Shown here piece after piece: positions 7,275 to 16,881 of a stretch of DNA of 64,000 bases. The notes beneath the pieces are model-generated. The model did not search any database and had not been told where the DNA came from. It was given only the letters and a program-made list of their open reading frames with translations. This stretch comes from Pseudomonas poae (lineage in GTDB: Bacteria; Pseudomonadota; Gammaproteobacteria; Pseudomonadales; Pseudomonadaceae): assembly GCA_028869255.1 (NCBI GenBank), contig CP110972.1, positions 2,671,001 through 2,735,000 of the forward strand. Reading direction: 5' to 3'. Position numbers and translations under genes: made by a program. Position 1 is the stretch's first letter. Each line of letters starts with the position of its first letter.

Positions 7275-9743
7275 ATGGCAAAGCCCCTGAGCGAATACAA
7301 CCGTAAACGCGACTTCGAGATCACCGCCGAACCGGCCGGCAGCGCCCCCGCTGGCAAACGCAGGGCCTCGGCGCTGAGCTTTGTGATCCAGAAACACGAC
7401 GCACGCAACCTGCACTATGATTTTCGCCTGGAGCTGGGCGGCGTACTGCTGAGCTGGGCCGTGCCCAAGGGCCCAAGCCTGGACCCAAGCCAGAAACGCC
7501 TGGCCGTGCACGTTGAGGATCACCCCCTGAGCTACGGCAGCTTCGAGGGCAGCATCCCGGCCGGCCAATACGGCGCCGGGGAAGTGATTGTGTGGGACCG
7601 CGGCATCTGGCAACCCCACGACGACCCGCGCAAGGCCTACGCCGCCGGCAAACTCAAATTCACCCTGGTCGGCGAGAAGCTATCGGGTGATTGGGCGCTG
7701 GTGCGTACGCGCCTCAAGGGCAGCGGTGACAAGGAACAGTGGCTGCTGATCAAGGAGAAGGACCCACAAGCGCGCCCCGCCGCTGACTACGACATTGTTC
7801 AGGCCCAACCCAAAAGCGTACTCAGCGATGCATCGGTCGGTAAACCACGCGCCAAACCGAAGAAAGCCAGCGCCGCCCTTCCCGAGCGCTTCACACCGCA
7901 ACTGGCGACCCTGGTGGACCGTGCGCCGGAGGGCAATTGGCAATACGAAATCAAGTTTGACGGCTACCGCATGCTTGCGCGCGTCCGCGACGGCGAAGTG
8001 CGCCTGTTCACCCGCAACGGTCACGACTGGACCGAGCGCCTGCCGCGCCAGGCCAAGGCGCTGCGCGCCCTCAAGCTCAAGGACAGCTGGCTCGATGGCG
8101 AAGTGGTCAGTCTCAACGGCGACGGTTTGCCGGACTTCCAGGCGTTGCAAAACGCCTTTGATATCGGCCGCAGCCTGGACATTGTCTACTACCTGTTCGA
8201 CGCACCGTTCCTGGACGGCAGTGATCAGCGCCAGGCGCCCGTAGAGGAACGTCGGGCGGCACTCAAGGCGGCCCTGTCTGGCAGCCGCAGCAAACTGCTG
8301 CGCTACTCCGAAGCGTTTAACGCCAACCAGCGCGATATCTTCGAAAGCGCCTGCGACCTGGCGCTGGAAGGCGTGATCGGCAAGCGTCTCGGCAGCCCTT
8401 ATGTCTCCAGCCGCAGTACCGACTGGATCAAGCTCAAATGCCGGTTGCGCCAGGAGTTCGTGATTGTCGGCTACACCCGCCCCCAGGGTTCGCGCAGCGG
8501 CTTCGGCGCGCTGCTGCTGGCGGTCAATGATGACTCGGGGCTGGTGTATGCCGGGCGCGTGGGCACCGGGTTTGACCAGGCCGCGCTGAAAAATATCTAC
8601 GCCCAACTCACGCCCCTGGAGCGTAAGGCGTCGCCGCTGGCAAAACCGCTCACCAGCACCCAGGCGCGTGGCGTGCATTGGGTGGAGCCGAGCCTGGTCG
8701 GCGAGGTGCAATTTGCCGAATGGACCCGTGAAGGCGTGGTGCGCCAAGCCGCCTTTGTCGGGATGCGTACCGACAAGCCCGCCGCGCAGATCATCCACGA
8801 GCAGCCGCGTACGGCCAAATCCCTGAAAGCCTCCAAACCCGCGAAAAAAGCCGATGCCGGCGTAAGCATCAGCCACCCCGAACGCGTCATCGACCCGCAA
8901 AGCGGCACGACAAAACAGCAGCTGGCGCAGTTCTACCACAGCATCAACGAGTGGCTCCTGCCCTTTCTGCGTAAACGCCCCGTCGCTTTATTGAGGGCGC
9001 CGGAAGGCATCGAGGGCGAGCAGTTCTTCCAGAAGCATTCAGAGCGCCTGGCCATTCCCAACATCAAGCAACTGGACCCGGCACTGGACCCGGGCCATGC
9101 GCGCCTGATGGAGATCGACACGGCGAGCGCGCTGATCGGCGCCGTGCAAATGGGCAGCATTGAATTGCACACCTGGGGCGCCACGTCGGACAAAATCGAA
9201 ACCCCAGACCTGTTTGTGCTGGACCTCGACCCCGACCCGGCATTGCCCTGGAAGGCCATGCTGGAAGCGGCGCAACTGACCCTGTCGGTGCTCGATGAAC
9301 TGGGGCTTGAAGCCTTTATCAAGACCAGTGGCGGCAAGGGCTTGCACCTGGTCGTACCGCTGGCACGGCGCGATAGCTGGGACACGGTCAAAGCCTTTGC
9401 CAAAGCCATCGCCCAGTTCATGACCGCGCAACTACCCGAGCGTTTTACCGCCACCTCGGGGCCGAAAAACCGCATCGGCAAGATCTTTATCGACTACCTG
9501 CGCAATGCCCGCGGCGCCAGCACGGTGGCCGCCTACTCGGTGCGGGCACGGCCGGGGCTGCCGGTGTCGGTGCCGATCAGTCGCGAGGAGCTGCAAGGAT
9601 TGCGTGGCGCACAACAATGGACAGTGGCCAATCTGCAGGAGCGCCTGCGGGGCTTGAAGGCGGATCCGTGGGCCGGTTATGCCAACCGGCAAAAGATCAG
9701 CCGCAAGATGTGGGACAAGCTGGGCGCCACACCGCAGAAGTGA
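7275..9743 (+). CDS. ligD: ATP-dependent DNA ligase D, three-domain NHEJ enzyme
   Basis: The 822-residue protein has all three LigD modules in the Pseudomonas order. An N-terminal 3'-phosphoesterase spans about 30-155 (HDARNLHYDFRLE and HPLSYGSFEGSIPAGQYG). An ATP-dependent ligase spans about 205-500 (EIKFDGYR with adenylation Lys227, then DGEVV, EGVIGKR and DWIKLK). A C-terminal primase-type polymerase spans about 535-815 (VLDLDPDP with metal ligands Asp650 and Asp652, then SGGKGLHLVVPL). It processes, fills and seals the ends held by Ku, which is encoded immediately upstream. All catalytic residues that can be checked are present. Confidence 0.97.
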   Translation: MAKPLSEYNRKRDFEITAEPAGSAPAGKRRASALSFVIQKHDARNLHYDFRLELGGVLLSWAVPKGPSLDPSQKRLAVHVEDHPLSYGSFEGSIPAGQYGAGEVIVWDRGIWQPHDDPRKAYAAGKLKFTLVGEKLSGDWALVRTRLKGSGDKEQWLLIKEKDPQARPAADYDIVQAQPKSVLSDASVGKPRAKPKKASAALPERFTPQLATLVDRAPEGNWQYEIKFDGYRMLARVRDGEVRLFTRNGHDWTERLPRQAKALRALKLKDSWLDGEVVSLNGDGLPDFQALQNAFDIGRSLDIVYYLFDAPFLDGSDQRQAPVEERRAALKAALSGSRSKLLRYSEAFNANQRDIFESACDLALEGVIGKRLGSPYVSSRSTDWIKLKCRLRQEFVIVGYTRPQGSRSGFGALLLAVNDDSGLVYAGRVGTGFDQAALKNIYAQLTPLERKASPLAKPLTSTQARGVHWVEPSLVGEVQFAEWTREGVVRQAAFVGMRTDKPAAQIIHEQPRTAKSLKASKPAKKADAGVSISHPERVIDPQSGTTKQQLAQFYHSINEWLLPFLRKRPVALLRAPEGIEGEQFFQKHSERLAIPNIKQLDPALDPGHARLMEIDTASALIGAVQMGSIELHTWGATSDKIETPDLFVLDLDPDPALPWKAMLEAAQLTLSVLDELGLEAFIKTSGGKGLHLVVPLARRDSWDTVKAFAKAIAQFMTAQLPERFTATSGPKNRIGKIFIDYLRNARGASTVAAYSVRARPGLPVSVPISREELQGLRGAQQWTVANLQERLRGLKADPWAGYANRQKISRKMWDKLGATPQK

Positions 9744-9762
9744 TTCGCGCCCTGGCTGAGCC

Positions 9763-10662
9763 CTAGATAATCAGGAAAATCGCCGCCAACGCCGCGAAGA
9801 TCGCCCATTTTTCCAGGTAGTACCGCGTACGGTTGCGCTTTTTCAGCTCTTTGCCACGCAAACGGATCTTGTACAGGCGGGTAAAGGCGCGGTTCAACCC
9901 GCCGGTCTTGTCACTGGCATCGTTGGGCGAGCCAGCGGCCGCCATCACGTTGCGGCTGAACCAGCGGTTGAACGCCGCAGCCCAACGGTATTTCATCGGC
10001 CGCTCGATATCGCAGAACAAAATGATGCGGTTCTGCTGCGTGGTGTTCTCGGCGTAGTGAATATAGGTTTCGTCAAACATCACCGGCTCGCCATCGCGCC
10101 AGTAATAGTTTTCGCCGTCCACATTGATGTAGCAGCCAGGATCATTCGGAGTGTCCAGGCCCAAGTGGTAACGATAGGAGCCCGCATACGGGTCGCGGTG
10201 GCGCACCAGCTTCGAGCCCGGTGGCAGCTCGGCAAACATCGCCGCCTTGATCGAACCGATGCTCTGCACCAACTCGGTGGTGCGCGGGCACAGCTTCATC
10301 GCCGACGGGTGACTGTCGCCGTACCACTTCAGGTAAAAACGCTTCCAGCCCGATTTGAAAAACGAGTTGAAGCCCACGTCGTTGTATTGGTCGGAGCGCT
10401 TGATTTCACCGGCACGCATCAGGTTCTGACCTTCCTGGCGAATTTCTTCCCAGTGAGCCTGTAGCGGGCTCAGGTCGGGGAAATCGCTCGGCGACAGGTA
10501 AGGTCGGCTGGGCAGTTTGGAGAACAGATAAAGGAAGCAGTTGATCGGTGCCAGAAACGTCGAGTGATCACTGAGTTGGCGGCCCAGCTTGTGCCGCACC
10601 CGGCCACGCAGGTGTACATACGCGATGGAGGCAACGTAGAGAACAACAATAATGAGTTTCAA
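9763..10662 (-). CDS. lpxO: Lipid A 2-hydroxylase LpxO, aspartyl/asparaginyl hydroxylase fold
   Basis: This 299-residue Fe(II)/2-oxoglutarate dioxygenase hydroxylates the secondary acyl chain of lipid A. It has an N-terminal membrane segment (LIIVVLYVASIAYVHL) and the family sequence YVHLRGRVRHKLGRQLSDHSTF. The iron ligands His155 and Asp157 (HRDPYAGSYRYHLGL) and His202 (YIHYAENTTQQNR) are in place. A second hydrophobic stretch ends the protein. The start appears to be a TTG at 10662, since no in-frame ATG fits and MKLII is the usual beginning; no strong SD is visible. It stands alone, convergent with ligD. Confidence 0.93.
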   Translation of the reverse strand: MKLIIVVLYVASIAYVHLRGRVRHKLGRQLSDHSTFLAPINCFLYLFSKLPSRPYLSPSDFPDLSPLQAHWEEIRQEGQNLMRAGEIKRSDQYNDVGFNSFFKSGWKRFYLKWYGDSHPSAMKLCPRTTELVQSIGSIKAAMFAELPPGSKLVRHRDPYAGSYRYHLGLDTPNDPGCYINVDGENYYWRDGEPVMFDETYIHYAENTTQQNRIILFCDIERPMKYRWAAAFNRWFSRNVMAAAGSPNDASDKTGGLNRAFTRLYKIRLRGKELKKRNRTRYYLEKWAIFAALAAIFLII

Positions 10663-10964
10663 GGGATTTCGTCACACGTCAGAAGAGAACAGGCTGCTCC
10701 CTCCGTGCCCACAACGGCCGAGGATGAATAGCAGCACCTGAAATCACAATTCACACAAGTGGCACGAGCGGTTCGGTGGCGACCCGATTCATGACCATTG
10801 GCAGTTATTTAGCCACAGTTTGTAACCAAAAGTTAACTAAGAATTGTGAAAAGCTGTCTTCTGAATGTGCTGGGCGTGCGCTTCGCCTGGTGTGCTGGAT
10901 GGCTGGCCCGCGAGGCGTCTGTGCTGCATGATGGGCGCAATAAACGCCAACCCAAGGAATGTGT
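10663..10964. other. Intergenic region between lpxO and the TIGR03067-like gene
   Basis: About 300 bases separate these divergent genes and must hold both promoters. The part near 10800-10860 is AT-rich (TTGTAACCAAAAGTTAAC), which fits a promoter, but I could not assign clear -35/-10 pairs. A PhoP-type direct repeat was looked for on account of lpxO and was not found. No RNA gene or repeat was seen. Confidence 0.5.
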
Positions 10965-11351
10965 ATGCCCACCCTTTCAGACCCGGATTTCCAAGCCCTT
11001 CAAGGTGCCTGGGAGCAAACCTCGCTCGAGGACAGCGGCGTGCTCAACCCTGTGGATGCCCACACTGCCCCTGGCGCTATCACCACCATTGACGGTGACC
11101 GCTTCGACGTCAAGACAGTCGAGGGCGAGGTGTTATTGGCCGGGCGGTTTTCCCTGGACAGCAGCACCGTTCCCAAAAGCATTACCTGGGTGGACGCCAT
11201 GGGGGATGACGCCGGCAAACAACTGCCCGCCAGCTATCGCCTTGAAGGCGATGAGTTTGTGTTCATTGCAGCCGATGAAGGTATGCCCAGGCCGGTCGCA
11301 TTTCGTACCGGCCCAGGCCAAACCATGCGCACCTTTATTCGGCGCGCTTGA
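10965..11351 (+). CDS. TIGR03067-like small beta-rich hypothetical protein
   Basis: This 128-residue cytoplasmic protein begins MPTLSDPDFQALQGAWEQTS. It resembles the TIGR03067/lipocalin-like family: the opening LQGAW, a central strand-rich segment with TTIDGDRFDVKT and SITWVDAMG, then the yRLEGDEFVFIAADEGMPRPVAF block and a closing MRTFIRR. No enzymatic residues are evident and the function is unknown. Two ATGs are in frame. The second (10965) is chosen because the AAGGA at 10954-10958 lies six bases from it, whereas it abuts the first. Confidence 0.75.
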   Translation: MPTLSDPDFQALQGAWEQTSLEDSGVLNPVDAHTAPGAITTIDGDRFDVKTVEGEVLLAGRFSLDSSTVPKSITWVDAMGDDAGKQLPASYRLEGDEFVFIAADEGMPRPVAFRTGPGQTMRTFIRRA

Positions 11352-11443
11352 TACAGCGCCATCCGAATTTGCGACGGCATTTTCACAAAGCCTTCACTTT
11401 CCGGCCTATAGGGTGAAGCCTACCTACTCCAGTGAATCCCTTG

Positions 11444-11473
11444 GCCCGCCTCTCTTCTCGCGGGCTTTTTTTT
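11444..11473 (+). terminator. Rho-independent terminator
   Basis: GCCCGC (11444-11449) pairs with GCGGGC (11460-11465) and is followed by eight T. It terminates the upstream small hypothetical gene on the plus strand. It lies just beyond the 3' end of the convergent methyltransferase gene. Confidence 0.85.
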
Positions 11474-11491
11474 GCCTGGAGAAAAGCCTGC

Positions 11492-12304
11492 TCAGGCCTC
11501 ACGCTTAGTGGCGGTCAGGGTAAAGCACAGGGGCACCTGGGCCGCCTGATGCTCATACTGGTCGTAGAGTTCTTCGCGGTTGGAGTGGGCGTACTCCTGC
11601 AGATGGCTGATCTGCAATTGCGCGTCGACCGCTGCGGTCACCACATCCCCCAGCGTGTGCACATACCAATAGGAAGTCGGCCCGGCCACTTCGCCCTGGC
11701 CTTCGTACACAATCGATTCGTGCAACACAAAAGGCTCGCGGCGGAAATACGAGCTGGCAGGCAGCAGCGGGTTGTCGGCCCGAGGGTCGAACACTTCCAG
11801 AAACGGATGGGTTTCATACATCACCAATGTGCCGCCAGGCTTCAGCGTGCTGGCAACATGGCGCATGAACTGCACCACGTCCGGCATCCAGCCCAGCACG
11901 CCGATGGTCACCAAGGCGATATCAAAGCGCTCGTGCAAGCCTTGCGGCAGTTGGTGGATATCGCTTTCGATAAATTCAGGGCTGTGCGGCGAAACACTGG
12001 CCAGTTCACGCGCTTGTTGAAGAAACGCCCGAGATTGGTCCACACCCACCACCGAACGTGCGCCCAGGCCGTACAGCGACAGGCTTTCGCGGCCGTTGTT
12101 GCAGCACAGTTGCACCACGTCTTTGCCGGCCACGCCGATGTCGCGCAGCAAGCCAGAGAGGGTGGGGTCCAGGCAGGAAAAATCAGCATCGCCAACCCGG
12201 TTAAGGAGAGCGCTCCAAGTGTCAGTGGTTTTGTGCAGGTCAGCGGATTGGTCCCAGGCGTCCTTGTTGCAGGCAATCGCGTGTTGAGCTGAGGGCATGT
12301 CCAT
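11492..12304 (-). CDS. Class I SAM-dependent methyltransferase
   Basis: This 270-residue protein has the Rossmann-type SAM fold. Motif I is VVQLCCNNGRESLSL, an atypical version with CNNG where GxGxG is usual. It continues with VVGVDQSRAFLQQARE, ESDIHQLP, FDIALVTIGVLGWMPDVVQFMRHVASTLKPGGTLVMYE, and a C-terminal beta region rich in Tyr and His. The ATG at 12304 (MDMPSAQ) has GGAG upstream. Substrate unknown. It is divergent from the MFS gene with about 150 bases between them, but nothing indicates a shared function. Confidence 0.88.
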   Translation of the reverse strand: MDMPSAQHAIACNKDAWDQSADLHKTTDTWSALLNRVGDADFSCLDPTLSGLLRDIGVAGKDVVQLCCNNGRESLSLYGLGARSVVGVDQSRAFLQQARELASVSPHSPEFIESDIHQLPQGLHERFDIALVTIGVLGWMPDVVQFMRHVASTLKPGGTLVMYETHPFLEVFDPRADNPLLPASSYFRREPFVLHESIVYEGQGEVAGPTSYWYVHTLGDVVTAAVDAQLQISHLQEYAHSNREELYDQYEHQAAQVPLCFTLTATKREA

Positions 12305-12458
12305 TGCATCTCCAGATAATCGTTACAGCGGGGCTCAGAAAATAAGCCAAGCGCCCACAGATTAAAACCCGCCAAGCGTACGAAACTTAACGCAAAGGCG
12401 GCGGGTCACTAACGCAATGCGTGTTCAGCCGTTGAACGCCCCTCTCGAAGACTGCGCC

Positions 12459-13697
12459 ATGGCCAGACACTCCGACCTGCGTAATACCCTGTCCCTGGAC
12501 AGCCTGAACTTCTTCCTGGCGGATGTTCGCGACGGCCTTGGGCCGTACCTGGCCATCTATCTGCTGGCGGTGCACAAGTGGGACCCGGCGAGTATTGGCG
12601 TGGTCATGACCCTGGCCGGTATCGCCGCGCTGATCACCCAGGGCCCGGCGGGCGCATTGATCGACCGCACGCGCAGCAAGCGCGCCGTGGTGGCAGCGGC
12701 GGCGATTCTGGTGACCGTGAGTTGCCTGCTGCTGCCGTTTGTCAGCTCATTCAGCCTGGTGGCCTTGACCCAGGCGGCCAGCGCCATCGCCGCCTCGGTG
12801 TTTGCACCGGCAATTTCCGCGATCTCCCTGGGCATCACCGGCCCCCGCGCCTTTACGCGGCGCACCGGGCGTAACGAAACCTTCAACCATGCCGGCAACG
12901 CGGTCGCCGCCCTGCTGGCCGGTGGCCTGGCGTACCTGTTCGGACCGGTGGTGGTGTTCTACCTGATGGCCTTTATGGCGGCGGCCAGTATCGTCGCGGT
13001 CAGTTGCGTGTCGGCCAAGGCCATCGACCATGAGGTGGCGCGAGGCTTCGACCCGGCTCACGCCTGCGATCACGAACAGCCGTCCGGGGTGAAGGTGTTG
13101 CTCGCCAACCGGCCATTGTTAGTGTTCGCCGTCTGCTGCGCGCTGTTCCATCTGGCCAACGCCGCCATGCTGCCGCTGGTCAGCCAGACGCTGTCGCAGA
13201 TCAACCTGCAGATGGCCACGCCGCTGACCTCGGCCTGTATCGTCGCCGCCCAACTGGTGATGGTGCCGATGGCCTGGCTGGTGGGGGCCAAGGCCGATGT
13301 GTGGGGGCGCAAGCCGCTGTTGCTGGCCGGGTTCATGATTCTGCCGGTGCGCGGCGTGCTGTACACCTTGTCCAGTGACCCGTACTGGCTGGTGGCCGTG
13401 CAAATGCTCGACGGCATCGGCGCAGGGATCTTCGGCGCGCTGTTCCCGGTGATCGTCAAGGACCTGACCCAGGGCACCGGGCGGTTCAATGTGAGCCTGG
13501 GCGCGTTGTCCACGGCATTCGGCCTGGGCGCGGCACTGAGCAGCAGCCTGGCGGGCTTTGTGGTGCAGCAGGCGGGTTACAACGCGGCCTTCCTGACCCT
13601 GGCCGGCGTGGCGGCCGTGGCCCTGGCGCTGTTGTGGCTGGCGATGCCGGAGACGTTGATAAAACCATCTTTCGCCTGCCATACAACTGTCGCCTGA
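12459..13697 (+). CDS. MFS transporter
   Basis: A 412-residue polytopic inner-membrane protein with about twelve hydrophobic segments. The N-terminal SLDSLNFFLADVRDGLGPYLAIYL is typical of a Pseudomonas MFS subgroup. The cytoplasmic loop 2-3 motif appears as GALIDRTRSKR and its second-half counterpart as GAKADVWGRKPLLL. The in-frame ATG at 12417 is possible, but the ATG at 12459 (MARHSDLRNTL) gives the usual N-terminus; neither has a strong SD. The substrate cannot be inferred, and no neighbour suggests one. Confidence 0.85.
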   Translation: MARHSDLRNTLSLDSLNFFLADVRDGLGPYLAIYLLAVHKWDPASIGVVMTLAGIAALITQGPAGALIDRTRSKRAVVAAAAILVTVSCLLLPFVSSFSLVALTQAASAIAASVFAPAISAISLGITGPRAFTRRTGRNETFNHAGNAVAALLAGGLAYLFGPVVVFYLMAFMAAASIVAVSCVSAKAIDHEVARGFDPAHACDHEQPSGVKVLLANRPLLVFAVCCALFHLANAAMLPLVSQTLSQINLQMATPLTSACIVAAQLVMVPMAWLVGAKADVWGRKPLLLAGFMILPVRGVLYTLSSDPYWLVAVQMLDGIGAGIFGALFPVIVKDLTQGTGRFNVSLGALSTAFGLGAALSSSLAGFVVQQAGYNAAFLTLAGVAAVALALLWLAMPETLIKPSFACHTTVA

Positions 13698-13839
13698 CAT
13701 ATGCGACAATGCGCGCCAAATTCCAACACACATCCCCCATTTTTTGCTCAGCGACCGGGTTTCGCGCCTTGATGTCGCTGTTGATGCATGCCTGAAGGCT
13801 CCTGCCGCCACGCTCGCAACCCATTGATAGGTAAAGTAA

Positions 13840-15426
13840 TTGATCTCCACAGCTAACATCACCATGCAGTTCGGCGCCAAGCCGCTCTTCGAGAACGTCT
13901 CGGTCAAGTTCGGCGCCGGCAACCGTTATGGTTTGATCGGTGCCAACGGTTGCGGCAAGTCGACCTTCATGAAAATCCTCGGCGGCGACCTCGATCCGTC
14001 CGGCGGCCAGGTCATGCTGGAGCCTAACGTGCGCCTGGGTAAACTGCGCCAGGACCAGTTCGCCTACGAAGAATTCACCGTGCTCGACACCGTGATCATG
14101 GGCCACGAGGAGCTGTGGAAGGTCAAGGCCGAGCGCGACCGTATCTACTCGCTGCCGGAAATGAGCGAAGACGACGGTATGGCCGTGGCCGAGCTGGAAA
14201 CCGAATTCGCCGAGATGGACGGCTACACCGCCGAATCCCGCGCCGGTGAGCTGCTGCTGGGCCTGGGCATCCCCCTGGAACAGCATTTTGGCCCGATGAG
14301 CGAAGTCTCCCCAGGCTGGAAACTGCGTGTATTGCTGGCCCAGGCGTTGTTCTCTGACCCTGAAGTGCTGTTGCTCGACGAACCGACCAACCACTTGGAC
14401 ATCAACACCATCCGCTGGCTGGAAAACATCCTGACCCAGCGCTCCAGCCTGATGATCATCATCTCTCACGACCGTCACTTCCTGAACAGCGTGTGCACCC
14501 ACATGGCTGACCTGGACTACGGCGAGCTGCGCCTATTCCCAGGCAACTACGACGAGTACATGACCGTGGCGACCCAGTCCCGCGAGCAATTGCTGTCGGA
14601 CAACGCCAAGAAGAAGGCGCAGATCTCCGAGCTGCAATCGTTCGTCAGCCGCTTCTCGGCCAACGCCTCGAAAGCCAAGCAGGCGACGTCCCGTGCCAAG
14701 GCGATCGACAAGATCCAGCTGGCCGAGGTCAAGCCTTCGAGCCGCGTGAGCCCGTTCATCCGCTTCGAACAAACCAAGAAGCTGCACCGCCAGGCGGTCA
14801 TGGTCGAAAAGATGGCCAAAGGCTTCGACGGCAAGCCGTTGTTCAAGGATTTCAGCTTCCAGGTTGAAGCTGGCGAGCGCGTGGCGATCATCGGCCCGAA
14901 CGGTATCGGCAAGACCACCCTGCTGCGCACCCTGGTCAACGAGCTGACCCCGGACGCCGGTAGCATCAAGTGGACCGACGCCGCAGAACTGGGCTACTAC
15001 GCCCAGGACCATGCCCACGACTTCGAAGACGACATGAGCCTGTTCGACTGGATGGGCCAGTGGACCCAGGGCGAACAAGTGATCCGTGGCACCTTGGGCC
15101 GGATGCTGTTCTCCAACGACGAGATCCTCAAGTCGGTCAAAGTCATCTCCGGTGGTGAGCAAGGTCGCATGCTGTTCGGCAAGTTGATCCTGCAAAAGCC
15201 GAACGTGCTGATCATGGACGAACCGACCAACCACTTGGACATGGAATCCATCGAGGCACTCAACCTGGCGCTGGAAAACTACCCGGGCACGCTGATCTTC
15301 GTCAGCCACGACCGTGAGTTCGTATCGTCCCTGGCCACCCGCATCATCGAATTGAGCCCAAGCGGCGTGATCGACTTCAGCGGCACCTACGACGACTACC
15401 TGCGCAGCCAGGGCGTGGTGTTCTAA
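13840..15426 (+). CDS. ybiT: ABC-F family ATPase, YbiT type
   Basis: This 528-residue soluble protein has two ATP-binding cassettes and no membrane domain. It is very close to E. coli YbiT (about 530 residues): [25 protein letters not shown] matches MLVSSNVTMQFG. Walker A motifs are GANGCGKST and GPNGIGKTT, and both copies of the DEPTNHLD Walker B are present. The interdomain linker holds [29 protein letters not shown] proteins bind the ribosomal E site and regulate translation. The start is a TTG at 13840, in register with the E. coli N-terminus, with AGGTAAAG upstream. It is monocistronic, followed by a REPIN that holds its terminator. Confidence 0.95.
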   Translation: MISTANITMQFGAKPLFENVSVKFGAGNRYGLIGANGCGKSTFMKILGGDLDPSGGQVMLEPNVRLGKLRQDQFAYEEFTVLDTVIMGHEELWKVKAERDRIYSLPEMSEDDGMAVAELETEFAEMDGYTAESRAGELLLGLGIPLEQHFGPMSEVSPGWKLRVLLAQALFSDPEVLLLDEPTNHLDINTIRWLENILTQRSSLMIIISHDRHFLNSVCTHMADLDYGELRLFPGNYDEYMTVATQSREQLLSDNAKKKAQISELQSFVSRFSANASKAKQATSRAKAIDKIQLAEVKPSSRVSPFIRFEQTKKLHRQAVMVEKMAKGFDGKPLFKDFSFQVEAGERVAIIGPNGIGKTTLLRTLVNELTPDAGSIKWTDAAELGYYAQDHAHDFEDDMSLFDWMGQWTQGEQVIRGTLGRMLFSNDEILKSVKVISGGEQGRMLFGKLILQKPNVLIMDEPTNHLDMESIEALNLALENYPGTLIFVSHDREFVSSLATRIIELSPSGVIDFSGTYDDYLRSQGVVF

Positions 15427-15440
15427 GCACCCATTGAGTT

Positions 15441-15573
15441 GTGGCGAGCGGGCTTGCCCGCGTTGGGGTGCGAAGCAGCCCTAGAATCAAACACCGCGTT
15501 TCTGTCTGACAGAGCGCGGTGTTTTTTTATTGGGCCTGCTTCGCAGTCCAACGCGGGCAAGCCCGCTCGCCAC
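15441..15573. repeat. REPIN, GTGGCGAGCGGGC family, enclosing a terminator
   Basis: Two REP-like arms of 26 bases (GTGGCGAGCGGGCTTGCCCG onward, 15441-15466, and the exact complement at 15548-15573) flank a core of about 80 bases. The core contains a shorter GCGAAGCAG/CTGCTTCGC repeat and an intrinsic terminator. No RAYT transposase gene lies in this window. Confidence 0.85.
15491..15528 (+). terminator. Rho-independent terminator of ybiT
   Basis: ACACCGCG (15491-15498) pairs with CGCGGTGT (15515-15522), with an inner TCTGT/ACAGA stem, followed by a run of seven T ending at 15528. It lies inside the REPIN directly downstream of ybiT. Confidence 0.85.
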
Positions 15574-15705
15574 ACCAAGCCCGCTTACCCCACCAAGCCA
15601 GTCCACCCCAGGCAAACCTGTCATCAGACAAAGTACTTAGCCTGCTTTCCTTTCCCCCACGCCCTTGCCATCATGCCGTTACCGCCCGCCCGCGAACGAG
15701 TGACC

Positions 15706-16881
15706 ATGCCTGCCGCCGCCCCCAGCTCAATGTCGATCACTTTGCAGATCGTCTCTATCGTCTTCTACACCTTCATCGCGTTTATCTGCATCGGCCTGCC
15801 GATTGCGGTCATCCCAGGCTATGTGCATGAGCAACTGGGTTTCAGCGCGGTGGTGGCGGGGATCACCATCGGTTCGCAATACCTGGCCACCCTGCTCAGT
15901 CGGCCTATGGCTGGGCGCATGTCCGACAACGTCGGCACCAAGCGTGCGATTGTGCTGGGCCTGGCGGGTATTCTGGTGAGCGGCGTGCTGACGTTTTTCG
16001 CGACATTGGTTGAGAGCCTGCCGGCCTTGAGCCTGGGCATCCTGATCGTCGGCCGACTGCTGCTCGGCGTGGCTCAGGGCCTGATCGGCGTAGGCACCAT
16101 CAGTTGGTGCATGGGCGCAGTCGGCGCCGAACACACGGCGCGCTCGATTTCCTGGAACGGCATTGCCTCCTACGGCGCCATCGCCATCGGTGCGCCGCTG
16201 GGCGTGGTGATGGTCGCGCAATATGGCTACACCAGCCTCGGCATCGCCCTGACGGTATTGTCGGCGCTGGGCCTGGTGCTGATCCGCAATAAACCTTCGG
16301 TACCGGTGGTGCGCGGCGAGCGGCTACCGTTCTGGGCGGTGTTCGGGCGCATCGCGCCGTTTGGCGCCAGCTTGTGCCTGGCCTCAATCGGCTACGGCAC
16401 GCTCACCACGTTTATCACGCTGTACTACCTGAATCGCGGCTGGGCCGGCGCGGCGTACTGCCTCACGGTGTTTGGCGTGTGCTTTATCCTGTCGCGGCTG
16501 GTGTTTATCTCGGCCATCAGTCGCTTTGGCGGCTTTCGGGCGGCGATTGCCTGCATGACCATCGAGACCCTGGGCCTGACCCTGCTGTGGCTGGCGCCAT
16601 CCACCGGCATCGCCTTGATCGGTGCCGGGTTGACCGGCTTCGGCTTGTCGCTGGTGTACCCGGCGCTGGGCGTAGAGGCCATCAAGCAGGTGCCCAATAG
16701 CAGCCGGGGTGCGGGGCTGAGTGCATATGCGGTGTTTTTTGATTTGGCCCTGGCGATTGCCGGGCCATTGATGGGGGCCGTCGCGCTGAACCTCGGCTAC
16801 GGCTGGATTTTCTTCTGCGCCGCGCTGTTGTCGGTCACAGCGCTGGGCCTGACGTTGTTGCTCAAGCGGCGCGCTTACTGA
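15706..16881 (+). CDS. MFS transporter, YhhS/YfcJ-like
   Basis: This 391-residue inner-membrane transporter has about twelve membrane segments and resembles the E. coli YhhS/YfcJ family: IVSIVFYTFIAFICIGLPIAVIPGYVHEQLGFSA, then SQYLATLLSRPMAGRMSDNVGTKRAIVLGL, RSISWNGIASYGAIAIGAPLG, and FGLSLVYPALGVEAIKQVP. These are predicted efflux proteins (arabinose and drug export have been suggested for relatives). The ATG at 15706 matches the family N-terminus; an ATG at 15673 is also in frame. The 3' end overlaps the convergent hydrolase gene by seven bases. Confidence 0.88.
   Translation: MPAAAPSSMSITLQIVSIVFYTFIAFICIGLPIAVIPGYVHEQLGFSAVVAGITIGSQYLATLLSRPMAGRMSDNVGTKRAIVLGLAGILVSGVLTFFATLVESLPALSLGILIVGRLLLGVAQGLIGVGTISWCMGAVGAEHTARSISWNGIASYGAIAIGAPLGVVMVAQYGYTSLGIALTVLSALGLVLIRNKPSVPVVRGERLPFWAVFGRIAPFGASLCLASIGYGTLTTFITLYYLNRGWAGAAYCLTVFGVCFILSRLVFISAISRFGGFRAAIACMTIETLGLTLLWLAPSTGIALIGAGLTGFGLSLVYPALGVEAIKQVPNSSRGAGLSAYAVFFDLALAIAGPLMGAVALNLGYGWIFFCAALLSVTALGLTLLLKRRAY

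Noticed and set aside
10663..10964. PhoP-type box upstream of lpxO
   Set aside because: GTTTG and GTTAA occur in the AT-rich stretch but not at the spacing of a PhoP direct repeat, and they lie far from the lpxO start.
10846..11508. 220-codon plus-strand reading frame around the TIGR03067-like gene
   Set aside because: Out of frame with the better-supported 128-residue protein, and it runs through the terminator at 11444-11473.
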